DNA of 64,000 nt from Ruegeria atlantica (GTDB taxonomy: Bacteria; Pseudomonadota; Alphaproteobacteria; Rhodobacterales; Rhodobacteraceae): the NCBI RefSeq assembly GCF_013033965.1, contig NZ_WQFE01000008.1, positions 1-64,000 on the forward strand, written 5' to 3'. How positions within the stretch are numbered: position 1 is the first letter of the stretch; every line of letters begins with the position of its first letter. Both the position numbers and the translations under genes were made by a program. Below are positions 52,899-61,458 of the stretch, piece by piece. The notes beneath the pieces were generated by a model that saw nothing but the letters and a program-made list of their open reading frames with translations, was not told the origin of the DNA and made no database searches.

Positions 52899-53199
52899 CG
52901 TTCGCAGCCTTTCCAACTTCGTCTGCGCAGCATTCGCTGAGGATGAACTGCGCCAGGTTCTTAAGTTCGTCGTAATTCGCACGATTGATGGTGGCGCGCC
53001 CGATTTTCTCTTGCTCGACCACACCCCCTGCCGCGAGGAATCGCAGGTGGTGGGCCAGTGTTGACGGCGCAATCCCTGTGCGGTTCTGGATTTCCCCAAC
53101 GGTCAATCCTGCTTGGCCAGCCCGAACCAATGTCTTGAGAACCTTCAATCGAGCTTCAGAACCCATGGCCGAAAATCCTGCTGCAGCTGTTTCCCACAT
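52891..53199 (-). CDS. ArsR-family transcriptional regulator
   Basis: A 102-residue winged-helix repressor: ARLKVLKTLVRAGQAGLTVG, IAPSTLAHHLRFLAAGGVVE with the recognition helix, and a beta wing with KIGRATINRANYD. A C-terminal Cys-Cys pair, SECCADEVG, could bind a thiophilic metal or arsenite. The start at 53199 is near the palindromic site at 53215. It heads the permease operon and likely represses it until the ligand binds. Confidence 0.88.
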   Translation of the reverse strand: MWETAAAGFSAMGSEARLKVLKTLVRAGQAGLTVGEIQNRTGIAPSTLAHHLRFLAAGGVVEQEKIGRATINRANYDELKNLAQFILSECCADEVGKAANDG

Positions 53200-53214
53200 C
53201 TGGCATCTCCATTT

Positions 53215-53230
53215 AACTAGATTTCTAGTT
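53215..53230. promoter_or_regulatory. Palindromic operator candidate for the ArsR regulator
   Basis: AACTAGATTTCTAGTT: 7-base arms AACTAGA and TCTAGTT separated by two bases, 15 bases before the arsR start codon. Position and symmetry fit an autorepressor site. Confidence 0.6.
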
Positions 53231-53287
53231 ATTTAGGTTAATCACTCGTGTTGGTCAACACCGTTGTTCACGAAGTCTCGAGGCGAG

Positions 53288-53319
53288 CTTAAGTCCAGAT
53301 TGCCCTCAACTTAAGTCCA
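53288..53319. promoter_or_regulatory. Direct-repeat site, probable TauR binding sequence
   Basis: CTTAAGTCCA occurs twice, at 53288-53297 and 53310-53319, 22 bases apart (two helical turns), ending 14 bases before tauR. Read on the other strand the copies are CTGGACTTAAG and GTGGACTTAAG. MocR-type regulators bind direct repeats, and I recall CTGGAC(C/T)TAA as the repeat described for TauR of Rhodobacter capsulatus. This supports autoregulation of tauR. Confidence 0.65.
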
Positions 53320-53333
53320 CCCTATAAGGCCGT

Positions 53334-54794
53334 ATGGGAATATCAGTCGACACATTCTTTTTGGAACTGAACGGACAGGGTACACTGCAGGCCCAGATCC
53401 AGCAGATGATTGCCGAGGGCATCCTGTCTGGCCGCTTCCATGTCGGGGAAAAACTGCCCTCATCTCGCAAACTGGCGGCGCATCTGGGTGTTAGCCGGAT
53501 CACGGTGACGTTGGCATACACGGAATTGCTGGCCAATGACTACCTGTCGGCCAAGGGGCGGTCAGGGTACTTCGTGTCGCAAAACGCGCCCGTTCCGCCA
53601 AAGTACTCGCCTGTTCAGAAACGCGATGAAAATGTTGACTGGGGAACAGCTTTGGCGCGCCGGTTCTCAGATGGGGACGTGCTGCCCAAGCCCAGTAACT
53701 GGCGCGAATACAAGTATCCCTTCATCTATGGTCAGGCAGATCGGAAACTGTTCGACCACGCCAACTGGCGTCTATGTGCGGTCCGTGCGCTAGGTCACAA
53801 GGATTTTGCCTCGCTGACCGGCGACTACATGGATCAGGATGATCCGCTGCTGATCGAGTTCATAGCTCGTCACACCCTGCCCCGCCGTGGAATCGCCGCC
53901 CGCCCCGAAGAGATTCTGATCACCATGGGGGCACAAAATGCCCTGTGGCTGGCATCGCGCATCCTGTTGAACCGCAATCGCACGGCCGTGATCGAAGACC
54001 CCTGCTATTATGCGCTGCGGGATCTGTTGAATCACTCTGACTGTAAGGTTTCACCCTTGGCCGTCGACAGCGACGGACTGACCCCGGACGCGCTGCCGGA
54101 CGAAACAGATGTTATTTTCACCACGCCCAGCCATCAAAGCCCGACAACCGCGACGATGCCCGTCGATCGCCGCCACGAGCTGCTGAAAAAGGCGCGGGAA
54201 CTGGATGCCATGGTGGTCGAGGACGACTACGAGTTTGAAATGGCATTTCTGGGATCCCCGTCCCCGGCCCTCAAGTCGATGGATCGCGACGGACGGGTGA
54301 TCTATGTGGGCAGCTTCTCAAAGTCGCTGTTTCCCGGATTACGACTTGGCTACATTGTCGGGTCCGAGCCTTTTATCCGCGAAGCCCGCGCCTTGCGGTC
54401 CCTGGTGTTGCGCCACCCGCCGGGCCACATCCAGCGTACTGCAGCTTATTTCCTGTCGCTGGGCCACTACGATGCCCAGATCCGGCGTATGTCCAAGACT
54501 TTGGCGCGGCGCCGTGAAGCGCTGGATGCCGCAGTCGAACAGTACGGGCTTACCGTTGCCGGGCGTGGAATCATGGGCGGATCCTCGCTCTGGATGTCCG
54601 CTCCCGAACGGGTGGACACCACCAAACTTGCCCACAAGCTGCAGAGCCAGGGTGTACATATCGAACCAGGCGCGCCGTTCTTCAACGGATCACACCGGCC
54701 GCGCAACTTTTATCGCCTTGGATACTCGTCCATCGGCCGGGACCGCATTGCGCCGGGCGTGAAACTTATCGCGGATGCTATTCGGTCTACCTAG
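53334..54794 (+). CDS. tauR: MocR/PdxR-type regulator of taurine metabolism (TauR)
   Basis: A 486-residue fusion of a GntR-type winged helix (residues 10-75, LQAQIQQMIAEGILSGRFHV and SSRKLAAHLGVSRITVTLAY) with an aminotransferase-like domain. The PLP lysine is Lys330 in YVGSFSKSLFPGLRLGY, and VVEDDYEFEM carries the cofactor-binding aspartate. The name rests on its position directly before xsc-pta, as in other Roseobacters, and on the direct repeats ahead of it. Start at 53334. It is expected to activate the taurine genes when taurine or a product is present. Confidence 0.85.
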   Translation: MGISVDTFFLELNGQGTLQAQIQQMIAEGILSGRFHVGEKLPSSRKLAAHLGVSRITVTLAYTELLANDYLSAKGRSGYFVSQNAPVPPKYSPVQKRDENVDWGTALARRFSDGDVLPKPSNWREYKYPFIYGQADRKLFDHANWRLCAVRALGHKDFASLTGDYMDQDDPLLIEFIARHTLPRRGIAARPEEILITMGAQNALWLASRILLNRNRTAVIEDPCYYALRDLLNHSDCKVSPLAVDSDGLTPDALPDETDVIFTTPSHQSPTTATMPVDRRHELLKKARELDAMVVEDDYEFEMAFLGSPSPALKSMDRDGRVIYVGSFSKSLFPGLRLGYIVGSEPFIREARALRSLVLRHPPGHIQRTAAYFLSLGHYDAQIRRMSKTLARRREALDAAVEQYGLTVAGRGIMGGSSLWMSAPERVDTTKLAHKLQSQGVHIEPGAPFFNGSHRPRNFYRLGYSSIGRDRIAPGVKLIADAIRST

Positions 54795-54919
54795 CACCGC
54801 TCTGGACATATCCCGGTTAACGTTCTGGCCCTAACGCCGCTTCGCCCCATACGCCAAAACCATATGCAAAGGCGGGTGCTGTGCCCGAACCTTTCTTCAA
54901 TTGTGCGGAGAACACTCAG

Positions 54920-56698
54920 ATGAAAATGACCACTGAAGAGGCCTTTGTTAAGGTTCTGCAAATGCACGGTATCGAACATGCGTTCGGTATCATCGGTTCG
55001 GCTATGATGCCGATTTCGGACCTGTTCCCTAAGGCGGGAATCAACTTCTGGGACTGCGCCCACGAAGGTTCCGGCGGCATGATGGCAGACGGCTACACCC
55101 GCGCCACCGGTAAAATGTCGATGATGATCGCGCAAAACGGCCCCGGCATCACCAACTTCGTGACCGCCGTGAAGACCGCGTACTGGAACCACACCCCGGT
55201 TCTGCTGGTCACTCCGCAGGCGGCCAACAAGACCATCGGTCAGGGCGGTTTCCAGGAGATGGAACAGATGCGCATGTTCGCGGACTGCGTTGCCTACCAG
55301 GAAGAAGTACGCGACCCCTCGCGTGTTGCCGAAGTCCTGAACCGCGTGATCATGAATGCCAAGCGCGCCAGCGCCCCGGCGCAGCTGAACATCCCACGTG
55401 ACATGTGGACCCAGGTTGTCGACATCGAGCTGCCCAAGATCGTTGAATTCGAACGTCCTTCGGGCGGCGAAGATGCAGTTGCTGCCGCTGCCGAGATGCT
55501 GTCGAACGCAAAGAACCCTGTCATCCTGAACGGCGCCGGTGTTGTTCTGGCCGAAGGCGGTATCGACGCGTCGAAAGCCCTGGCCGAGCGTCTGGACGCA
55601 CCGGTCTGCGTTGGCTACCAGCACAACGACGCCTTCCCCGGTTCGCACCCGCTGTTTGCCGGCCCGCTGGGCTATAACGGTTCGAAGGCCGGTATGGAGC
55701 TGATCTCGGAAGCGGACGTTGTTCTGGCTCTGGGCACCCGTCTGAACCCGTTCTCGACCCTGCCCGGCTATGGCATCAACTACTGGCCTGCCAACGCAAA
55801 GATCATTCAGGTCGACATCAACCCTGACCGTATCGGTCTGACCAAAGACGTCAGCGTCGGCATCATCGGCGACGCCGCCAAAGTTGCCAACGGCATCCTG
55901 TCCCGCCTGAGCGACACCGCTGGTGATGAAGGCCGCCAAGAGCGTAAGGACCGTATCGCCCAGAAGAAATCCGCATGGGCGCAGGAACTGACCTCAATGA
56001 CCCACGAGGACGACGATCCGGGCACCACTTGGAACGAGCGTGCACGTGCTGCCAAGCCTGACTGGATGAGCCCCCGCATGGCATGGCGCGCAATTCAGGC
56101 CGCGCTGCCGAAAGAGGCGATCATCTCGTCGGACATCGGCAACAACTGCGCCATCGGTAACGCGTACCCGTCCTTCGAAGAAGGCCGCAAGTACCTGGCG
56201 CCTGGTCTGTTCGGCCCCTGCGGCTATGGTCTGCCCGCCATCGTCGGCGCGAAAATCGGCCAGCCGGACGTTCCGGTTGTTGGCTTCGCAGGCGACGGTG
56301 CATTTGGTATCGCCGTGAACGAACTGACCGCAATTGGTCGCTCGGAATGGCCCGCCGTGACCCAGATCGTCTTCCGCAACTACCAGTGGGGCGCGGAAAA
56401 GCGTAACTCGACCCTGTGGTTCGACGACAACTTCGTTGGCACCGAGCTGGACACTCAGGTTTCCTATGCAGGTATCGCCAAAGCTTGTGGCCTGAAGGGC
56501 GTCGTTGCACGCACTCAGGAAGAGCTGACCGCGGCGCTGAACCAGGCGATCGAAGACCAGAAGAACGGCACCACCACCCTGATCGAAGCTCTGATCAACC
56601 AGGAACTGGGTGAGCCCTTCCGCCGTGACGCCATGAAGAAGCCTGTCGCTGTTGCCGGCGTTTCCGACGCAGACATGACGCCTCAGGCCGGAGCATAA
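54920..56698 (+). CDS. xsc: Sulfoacetaldehyde acetyltransferase
   Basis: A 592-residue thiamine-diphosphate enzyme that converts sulfoacetaldehyde plus phosphate to acetyl phosphate and sulfite, the central step in taurine, isethionate and related C2-sulfonate breakdown. It has the three-domain layout: N-terminal PYR domain with MHGIEHAFGIIGSAMMPISD and the Glu-containing DCAHEGSGGMMADGYTRA, a middle domain, and the PP domain with the ThDP motif GFAGDGAFGIAVNE through FRNYQWGAEKRN. Length equals known Xsc. ATG 54920 follows GGAGAACACTCAG; the frame is open from 54881 but without a good site. Strong codon bias suggests high expression. pta follows by 4 bases. Confidence 0.96.
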   Translation: MKMTTEEAFVKVLQMHGIEHAFGIIGSAMMPISDLFPKAGINFWDCAHEGSGGMMADGYTRATGKMSMMIAQNGPGITNFVTAVKTAYWNHTPVLLVTPQAANKTIGQGGFQEMEQMRMFADCVAYQEEVRDPSRVAEVLNRVIMNAKRASAPAQLNIPRDMWTQVVDIELPKIVEFERPSGGEDAVAAAAEMLSNAKNPVILNGAGVVLAEGGIDASKALAERLDAPVCVGYQHNDAFPGSHPLFAGPLGYNGSKAGMELISEADVVLALGTRLNPFSTLPGYGINYWPANAKIIQVDINPDRIGLTKDVSVGIIGDAAKVANGILSRLSDTAGDEGRQERKDRIAQKKSAWAQELTSMTHEDDDPGTTWNERARAAKPDWMSPRMAWRAIQAALPKEAIISSDIGNNCAIGNAYPSFEEGRKYLAPGLFGPCGYGLPAIVGAKIGQPDVPVVGFAGDGAFGIAVNELTAIGRSEWPAVTQIVFRNYQWGAEKRNSTLWFDDNFVGTELDTQVSYAGIAKACGLKGVVARTQEELTAALNQAIEDQKNGTTTLIEALINQELGEPFRRDAMKKPVAVAGVSDADMTPQAGA

Positions 56699-56702
56699 GC
56701 GC

Positions 56703-57725
56703 GTGAAGCCACTGCGCACAATTCTCGGAGCTGCCAGCAGCTCCGACAAGATCATCGCCCTCGCCGAGGGCGATGATCCACGTGTTGTTGAAGGTGCTTT
56801 GAAGGCCCGCAAAGAAGGTGTCGCACGCATCATTCTGGTTGGCAACAAAGCCAAAGTCACTGCCCTGCTGGCTGAACAGGATGGCCAGGACGTCGACGGT
56901 ATCGAAATTCACGACCCGTCTGACTCGACCCATTCTGAAGCCTTTGCAGCTGAGTTATACGAGCGGCGCAAGCATAAGGGCATGACGCCTGAAAAGGCCG
57001 CTGAAGAAATCAAACACCGCCTGAACTACGCTGCAATGCTCGTGCATATGGGCGTTGCTGACGGAACCGTTGGCGGAGCTGTTGAAACCACGTCGGCCAC
57101 GGTTCGCGCCGCTTTGCAGATCATCGGCAAAGCGCCCGACTCGGCCATGGTGTCCAGCTTTTTCCTGATGCTCTACTGCCGCGATCACCACACGGTTCGG
57201 GGGGCACATATCTTTGCCGACTGCGGTCTGGTCGTTGATCCGAACGAACAGGAACTGGCCGAAATCGCCCGGGCTTCGGCCGCGTCGTTCAAGGCCTTGA
57301 CGCATGAGACGCCCCGCGTTGCGATGCTGTCCTTCTCCACCAAAGGCAGCGCCAAGCATCCGAAGATCAATAAAGTATCCGAGGCACTTGAGATCGCAAA
57401 ATCTGCAGACCCTGACCTTCTGATCGATGGCGAGCTTCAGTTTGATGCTGCTTTCGTCCCGGAAGTGGCGGCCAAAAAAGCCAAGGATTCGCCATTGCGC
57501 GGCGAGGCCAATGTATTCGTGTTTCCGAACCTTGATGCGGGCAACCTGGGTTACAAGATTGCCCAACGTATCGGCGGAGCCGAAGCAATCGGCCCGATCC
57601 TTCAGGGGCTTGCGAAGCCGGCCAACGACCTTTCACGCGGATGTTCCGCCGAAGACGTTCTGCATATGGTCGCGGTCACCGCCGTCCAGGCCGAAACATC
57701 CAAGACCCGGACAGACGTCTCGTAA
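56703..57725 (+). CDS. pta: Phosphate acetyltransferase
   Basis: A 340-residue Pta of the short type. It turns acetyl phosphate from Xsc into acetyl-CoA. Seen are IIALAEGDDPRVVEGALKA, AAMLVHMGVADGTVGGAVET, and the C-terminal QRIGGAEAIGPILQGLAKPA with NDLSRGC. It lacks the N-terminal DRTGG extension of long Ptas, as expected for the variant paired with xsc. It begins with GTG 4 bases after the xsc stop. Confidence 0.94.
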   Translation: MKPLRTILGAASSSDKIIALAEGDDPRVVEGALKARKEGVARIILVGNKAKVTALLAEQDGQDVDGIEIHDPSDSTHSEAFAAELYERRKHKGMTPEKAAEEIKHRLNYAAMLVHMGVADGTVGGAVETTSATVRAALQIIGKAPDSAMVSSFFLMLYCRDHHTVRGAHIFADCGLVVDPNEQELAEIARASAASFKALTHETPRVAMLSFSTKGSAKHPKINKVSEALEIAKSADPDLLIDGELQFDAAFVPEVAAKKAKDSPLRGEANVFVFPNLDAGNLGYKIAQRIGGAEAIGPILQGLAKPANDLSRGCSAEDVLHMVAVTAVQAETSKTRTDVS

Positions 57726-57745
57726 ATCCGGCTCAAGCAAAATAA

Positions 57746-57784
57746 TGTTCCGATTTTTCTCTGATCATGAGACTAATCGGAACA
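57746..57784. repeat. Inverted repeat between pta and soeA
   Basis: TGTTCCGATT at 57746-57755 and AATCGGAACA at 57775-57784 form a perfect 10-bp inverted repeat with a 19-base spacer. It may be a stem-loop that separates the xsc-pta and soe parts of the transcript, or an operator for a separate soe promoter. Confidence 0.5.
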
Positions 57785-57803
57785 AAAGCCACAGGGACCA
57801 GAA

Positions 57804-60617
57804 ATGAACCAGCCAATCATTAATACCTCTCCCAAGGTCTCTGACGAGGTCAGAAAAACAACGTGTTACATGTGCGCCTGCCGTTGCGGGATCAACGTGC
57901 ACATGAAGGACGGCAAGGTCGCCTATATCGAGGGCAACCGCGATCACCCGGTCAACAAGGGCGTTTTGTGCGCCAAGGGCTCGGCGGGGATCATGCAGGT
58001 CAACGCGCCCTCACGCCTTCGCGCGCCGCTAAAACGCGTTGGTCCGCGTGGCTCGGGCAAGTTTGAAGAGATCAGCTGGAACGAGGCGTTGGACCTTGCC
58101 GTTGGCTGGCTCAAACCGATCCGCGAGGATAACCCCGAAAAACTGGCTTTTTTCACCGGCCGGGACCAGAGCCAGAGCTTCACCAGCTTCTGGGCACAGA
58201 ATTTTGGCACCTGTAACTATGCGGCTCATGGGGGGTTCTGTTCCGTAAACATGGCTGCAGGCGGTATCTACACGATGGGCGGCGCGTTCTGGGAATTCGG
58301 TCAGCCCGACTGGGAACACACCAAGCTGTTCATGCTGTTTGGCGTGGCCGAGGATCACGACAGCAACCCAATCAAGATGGGCATCGGCAAGATCAAGGCG
58401 CGCGGAGCGCGCGTGATTGGCGTCAACCCAATCCGTTCTGGCTATAACGCCGTTGCTGATGATTGGGTCGGAATCACACCCGGCACCGATGGCCTGTTCA
58501 TCTTGTCGATGATCCATGTGCTGATGAAGGCGGGCAAGATCGACCTGGATTACCTCAGCCGCTACACCAACGCACCGGTCCTGATCGACGCGTCCGAGGG
58601 TCCGACCAAAGGTCTGTTCCTGCGGGATAAGGACGGCAAGCCGCTGGTTGTTGACCGCAATACAGGCGAGTTGACGGCGTTCGACAAACCGGGCGTTCGC
58701 CCGGACCTGTCGGCGACCTACGAGAAAGACGGCGTCACCCACCGTCCCGTTTTCCACCTGATGGCCGAGCGCTATCTCAGCGACGAATACGCGCCCGAGA
58801 AGATCGCCGAGAAATGCGGCATCCCCGCAAGCCGTATACGTGCAATCGCGGGCGAATTGGCGCGCGTGGCATTTGACGAGGCGTTTGAGCTGGACCAGGA
58901 ATGGACCGATTTCCGCGGCGAAAAGCACACCAAGATGATCGGTCGCCCGGTGGCGATGCACTCGATGCGCGGTGTTTCTGCCCATGCTAACGGTTTCCAG
59001 ACATGCCGCGCGCTGCACGTGTTGCAGATCATCCTCGGCACGGTCGAAGTTCCCGGCGGTTTCCGCTTCAAACCGCCCTATCCCAAGCCGGTTGAGGCGC
59101 ACCCGAAACCACACTGCAAGGTGACCGCAAATACACCGCTGGACGGCCCGCACCTGGGCTTTGTTCAGGGACCTGATGATCTGGCGCTTAAGGCTGATGG
59201 CAGCCCCGCGCGGATCGACAAGGCATTTACCTGGGAAAACCCGATGTCCAGCCATGGGCTGATGCATATGGTGATCTCTAACGCGCATGCCGGCGATCCC
59301 TACAAGATCGACACGCTGTTCATGTACATGGCCAACATGTCCTGGAACTCATCCATGAACACCACGGGTGTCATGGAGATGCTGACGGACAAGGATGAGA
59401 ACGGCGATTATGTGATCCCGCATATCATCTATTCCGACGCTTATTCGTCGGAAATGGTGGCCTATGCCGACCTGATCCTGCCCGATACCACCTATCTGGA
59501 ACGGCATGACTGTATCTCGCTTCTCGATCGCCCGATCTGCGAAGCGGATGCGGCAGCCGACGCGATACGCTGGCCGGTAATTGAACCCGACCGGGATGTC
59601 AAAGGCTTCCAATCGGCGTTGATCGAACTGGCCAATCGCATGGACCTGCCGGGGTTCACCAACGAAGACGGCAGCGCAAAATGGCAGGACTACGCCGACT
59701 ACATCGTCAATCACGAGCGTAAACCAGGCATCGGCCCGCTTGCCGGCTTCCGTGGCGAGAATGGCGACAAGGAAGGCCGGGGTGAGGTCAACCCGGACCA
59801 GTTGAACCGTTACATCGAAAACGGCGGCTTCTACGTGGCTCATATCCCGGAAGGGGCCGACTACTACAAACCATGGAACACGGCCTATCAGGACTGGGCC
59901 GTCAGCATGGGTATTTATGACAGCCCGCAGCCTTACCTGTTCCAGCTCTATTCCGAGCCGATGCGCAAGTTCCAGCTGGCCGCCGAAGGTCACGGCGAGC
60001 GTCAGCCGCCCGAGCACCTGCGCGAGCGGATCAAAGAGACATTGGACCCGATGCCCATCTGGTACGAAACCGACCAGACCGGGAACGAAGGGTTCACAGT
60101 TAATGCCCTGACGCAGCGCCCGATGGCGATGTATCATAGCTGGGGCACCCAAAACGCATGGCTGCGTCAGCTGCACGGCCGCAACCCGCTTTATGTTCCG
60201 ACCAAGCTGATGCGCGAGAATGGCCTGCAGGACGGCGATTGGGCCAAGGTAACTTCCCCGCACGGAGAGATCACGGTTCCGGTCATGGAAATGGCAGCAC
60301 TGAACGAAAACACCGTCTGGACCTGGAACGCCATTGGCAAACGCAAAGGCGCCTGGGCCTTGCAAGAGGACGCGCCCGAAGCCACCAAGGGCTTCCTGCT
60401 GAACCACCTGATCCACGAATTGCTGCCACCCAAGGGCGATGGTCTGCGGTGGGCCAACTCGGACCCGATCACCGGTCAGGCCGCTTGGTTCGACCTCAAG
60501 GTCAAAATCGAAAAGGCCGCGCCGCCCTCGGATGCGGAAAGCCAACCGGAATTCCCACCAATCGAATCTCCGGTCGGAAAAGGACCGAAGGATTTGGCAT
60601 GGAAAGTAGGCAAATGA
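57804..60617 (+). CDS. soeA: Molybdopterin oxidoreductase, SoeA-like sulfite dehydrogenase subunit
   Basis: A 937-residue molybdenum enzyme of the DMSO-reductase family. The N-terminal iron-sulfur site is CYMCACRCGINVHMKDGK with the fourth cysteine in GVLCAKG. Three molybdopterin domains follow, with FTGRDQSQSFTSFWAQNFGT and a C-terminal dinucleotide-binding domain with LYVPTKLMRENGLQDGDWAK. No Tat signal is visible at the N-terminus, consistent with the cytoplasmic SoeA type. Placed after xsc-pta and before a ferredoxin and a membrane anchor, it most likely oxidises the sulfite from Xsc to sulfate. The same gene order is known in Ruegeria pomeroyi. Confidence 0.85.
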   Translation: MNQPIINTSPKVSDEVRKTTCYMCACRCGINVHMKDGKVAYIEGNRDHPVNKGVLCAKGSAGIMQVNAPSRLRAPLKRVGPRGSGKFEEISWNEALDLAVGWLKPIREDNPEKLAFFTGRDQSQSFTSFWAQNFGTCNYAAHGGFCSVNMAAGGIYTMGGAFWEFGQPDWEHTKLFMLFGVAEDHDSNPIKMGIGKIKARGARVIGVNPIRSGYNAVADDWVGITPGTDGLFILSMIHVLMKAGKIDLDYLSRYTNAPVLIDASEGPTKGLFLRDKDGKPLVVDRNTGELTAFDKPGVRPDLSATYEKDGVTHRPVFHLMAERYLSDEYAPEKIAEKCGIPASRIRAIAGELARVAFDEAFELDQEWTDFRGEKHTKMIGRPVAMHSMRGVSAHANGFQTCRALHVLQIILGTVEVPGGFRFKPPYPKPVEAHPKPHCKVTANTPLDGPHLGFVQGPDDLALKADGSPARIDKAFTWENPMSSHGLMHMVISNAHAGDPYKIDTLFMYMANMSWNSSMNTTGVMEMLTDKDENGDYVIPHIIYSDAYSSEMVAYADLILPDTTYLERHDCISLLDRPICEADAAADAIRWPVIEPDRDVKGFQSALIELANRMDLPGFTNEDGSAKWQDYADYIVNHERKPGIGPLAGFRGENGDKEGRGEVNPDQLNRYIENGGFYVAHIPEGADYYKPWNTAYQDWAVSMGIYDSPQPYLFQLYSEPMRKFQLAAEGHGERQPPEHLRERIKETLDPMPIWYETDQTGNEGFTVNALTQRPMAMYHSWGTQNAWLRQLHGRNPLYVPTKLMRENGLQDGDWAKVTSPHGEITVPVMEMAALNENTVWTWNAIGKRKGAWALQEDAPEATKGFLLNHLIHELLPPKGDGLRWANSDPITGQAAWFDLKVKIEKAAPPSDAESQPEFPPIESPVGKGPKDLAWKVGK

Positions 60618-60628
60618 ACCGATCCGCA

Positions 60629-60672
60629 CTTCATCTGGCCCAAAATACCTCGGGGTCTGGGGCAGCGCCCCA
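60629..60672 (+). repeat. Dispersed repeat, copy 1
   Basis: Starts CTTCATCTGGC, continues with AAAATACCTCGGGG and ends in a TGGGGCAGCGCCCCA hairpin. It lies between soeA and soeB. A second copy in inverted orientation lies after soeC. Such units are common between genes in Rhodobacteraceae. Confidence 0.6.
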
Positions 60673-60708
60673 GCCCGCCCTCACCACACACGCGGAGGCA
60701 AGGCAGTC

Positions 60709-61458
60709 ATGACCCAGCTCCCCTCATCCACTGACCGCAAGATGGGTCTGGTCATCGACCTGGACACCTGCGTTGGCTGCCACGCCTGCGTCATCTCGTG
60801 CAAAGGCTGGAACACCGAAAACTACGGCGCGCCGCTGTCCGATCAGGACGCTTACGGAGCCAACCCGTCGGGCACCTTCCTGAACCGGGTGCATTCCTAT
60901 GAGGTGCAACCGGCCGAAGGCCACGCCCAGCTGATCCATTTCCCCAAATCCTGCCTGCATTGCGAGGACGCACCGTGCGTTACCGTCTGTCCCACCGGCG
61001 CCAGCTACAAGCGGGTCGAGGATGGCATCGTTCTGGTCAATGAAAGCGACTGCATCGGCTGCGGCCTGTGCGCGTGGTCCTGCCCTTACGGCGCGCGCGA
61101 ACTGGATCAGGCTGAAGGGGTGATGAAGAAATGTACGCTCTGCGTGGACCGGATCTATAACGAGAACCTCCCCGAAGTAGACCGTGTTCCATCCTGCGTA
61201 CGCACCTGCCCCGCGGGCGCACGTCACTTTGGTGACTTGGGCGATCCGGACAGCGATGTCAGCAAGCTGGTCGCCGAACGCGGTGGCATGGACCTGATGC
61301 CTGAAATGGGCACAAAACCCGTCAACAAATACTTGCCGCCACGGCCCAAAGATAATGTCGAAGATCAGATCGACATCCTGGCCCCGTTGCTGGCCCCGGT
61401 CGCTGAAGAGCCCAAAGGGTTCCTTGGCTGGCTGGACAAAACCTTGGAGAAGCTCTGA
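60709..61458 (+). CDS. soeB: Ferredoxin-type subunit, SoeB-like
   Basis: A 249-residue 4Fe-4S protein of the NrfC/DmsB type. Cysteine clusters are CVGCHACVISCKGWN at the N-terminus, CLHCEDAPCVTVCPTGASYK in the middle, CIGCGLCAWSCPYGAREL, and CTLCVDRI ahead of CVRTCPAGARHFGD, enough for four clusters. It passes electrons from SoeA to the membrane subunit. Its ATG follows GGAGGCAAGG, and its stop overlaps soeC by one base (TGATG). Confidence 0.87.
   Translation: MTQLPSSTDRKMGLVIDLDTCVGCHACVISCKGWNTENYGAPLSDQDAYGANPSGTFLNRVHSYEVQPAEGHAQLIHFPKSCLHCEDAPCVTVCPTGASYKRVEDGIVLVNESDCIGCGLCAWSCPYGARELDQAEGVMKKCTLCVDRIYNENLPEVDRVPSCVRTCPAGARHFGDLGDPDSDVSKLVAERGGMDLMPEMGTKPVNKYLPPRPKDNVEDQIDILAPLLAPVAEEPKGFLGWLDKTLEKL

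Noticed and set aside
54791..55939. Long open frame opposite xsc (382 codons, minus strand)
   Set aside because: It mirrors the highly biased codons of xsc; its translation has no domain, and the plus-strand xsc is unmistakable.
58029..60629. Two long minus-strand open frames opposite soeA
   Set aside because: Antisense shadows of a high-GC gene with clear molybdopterin and Fe-S motifs on the plus strand.
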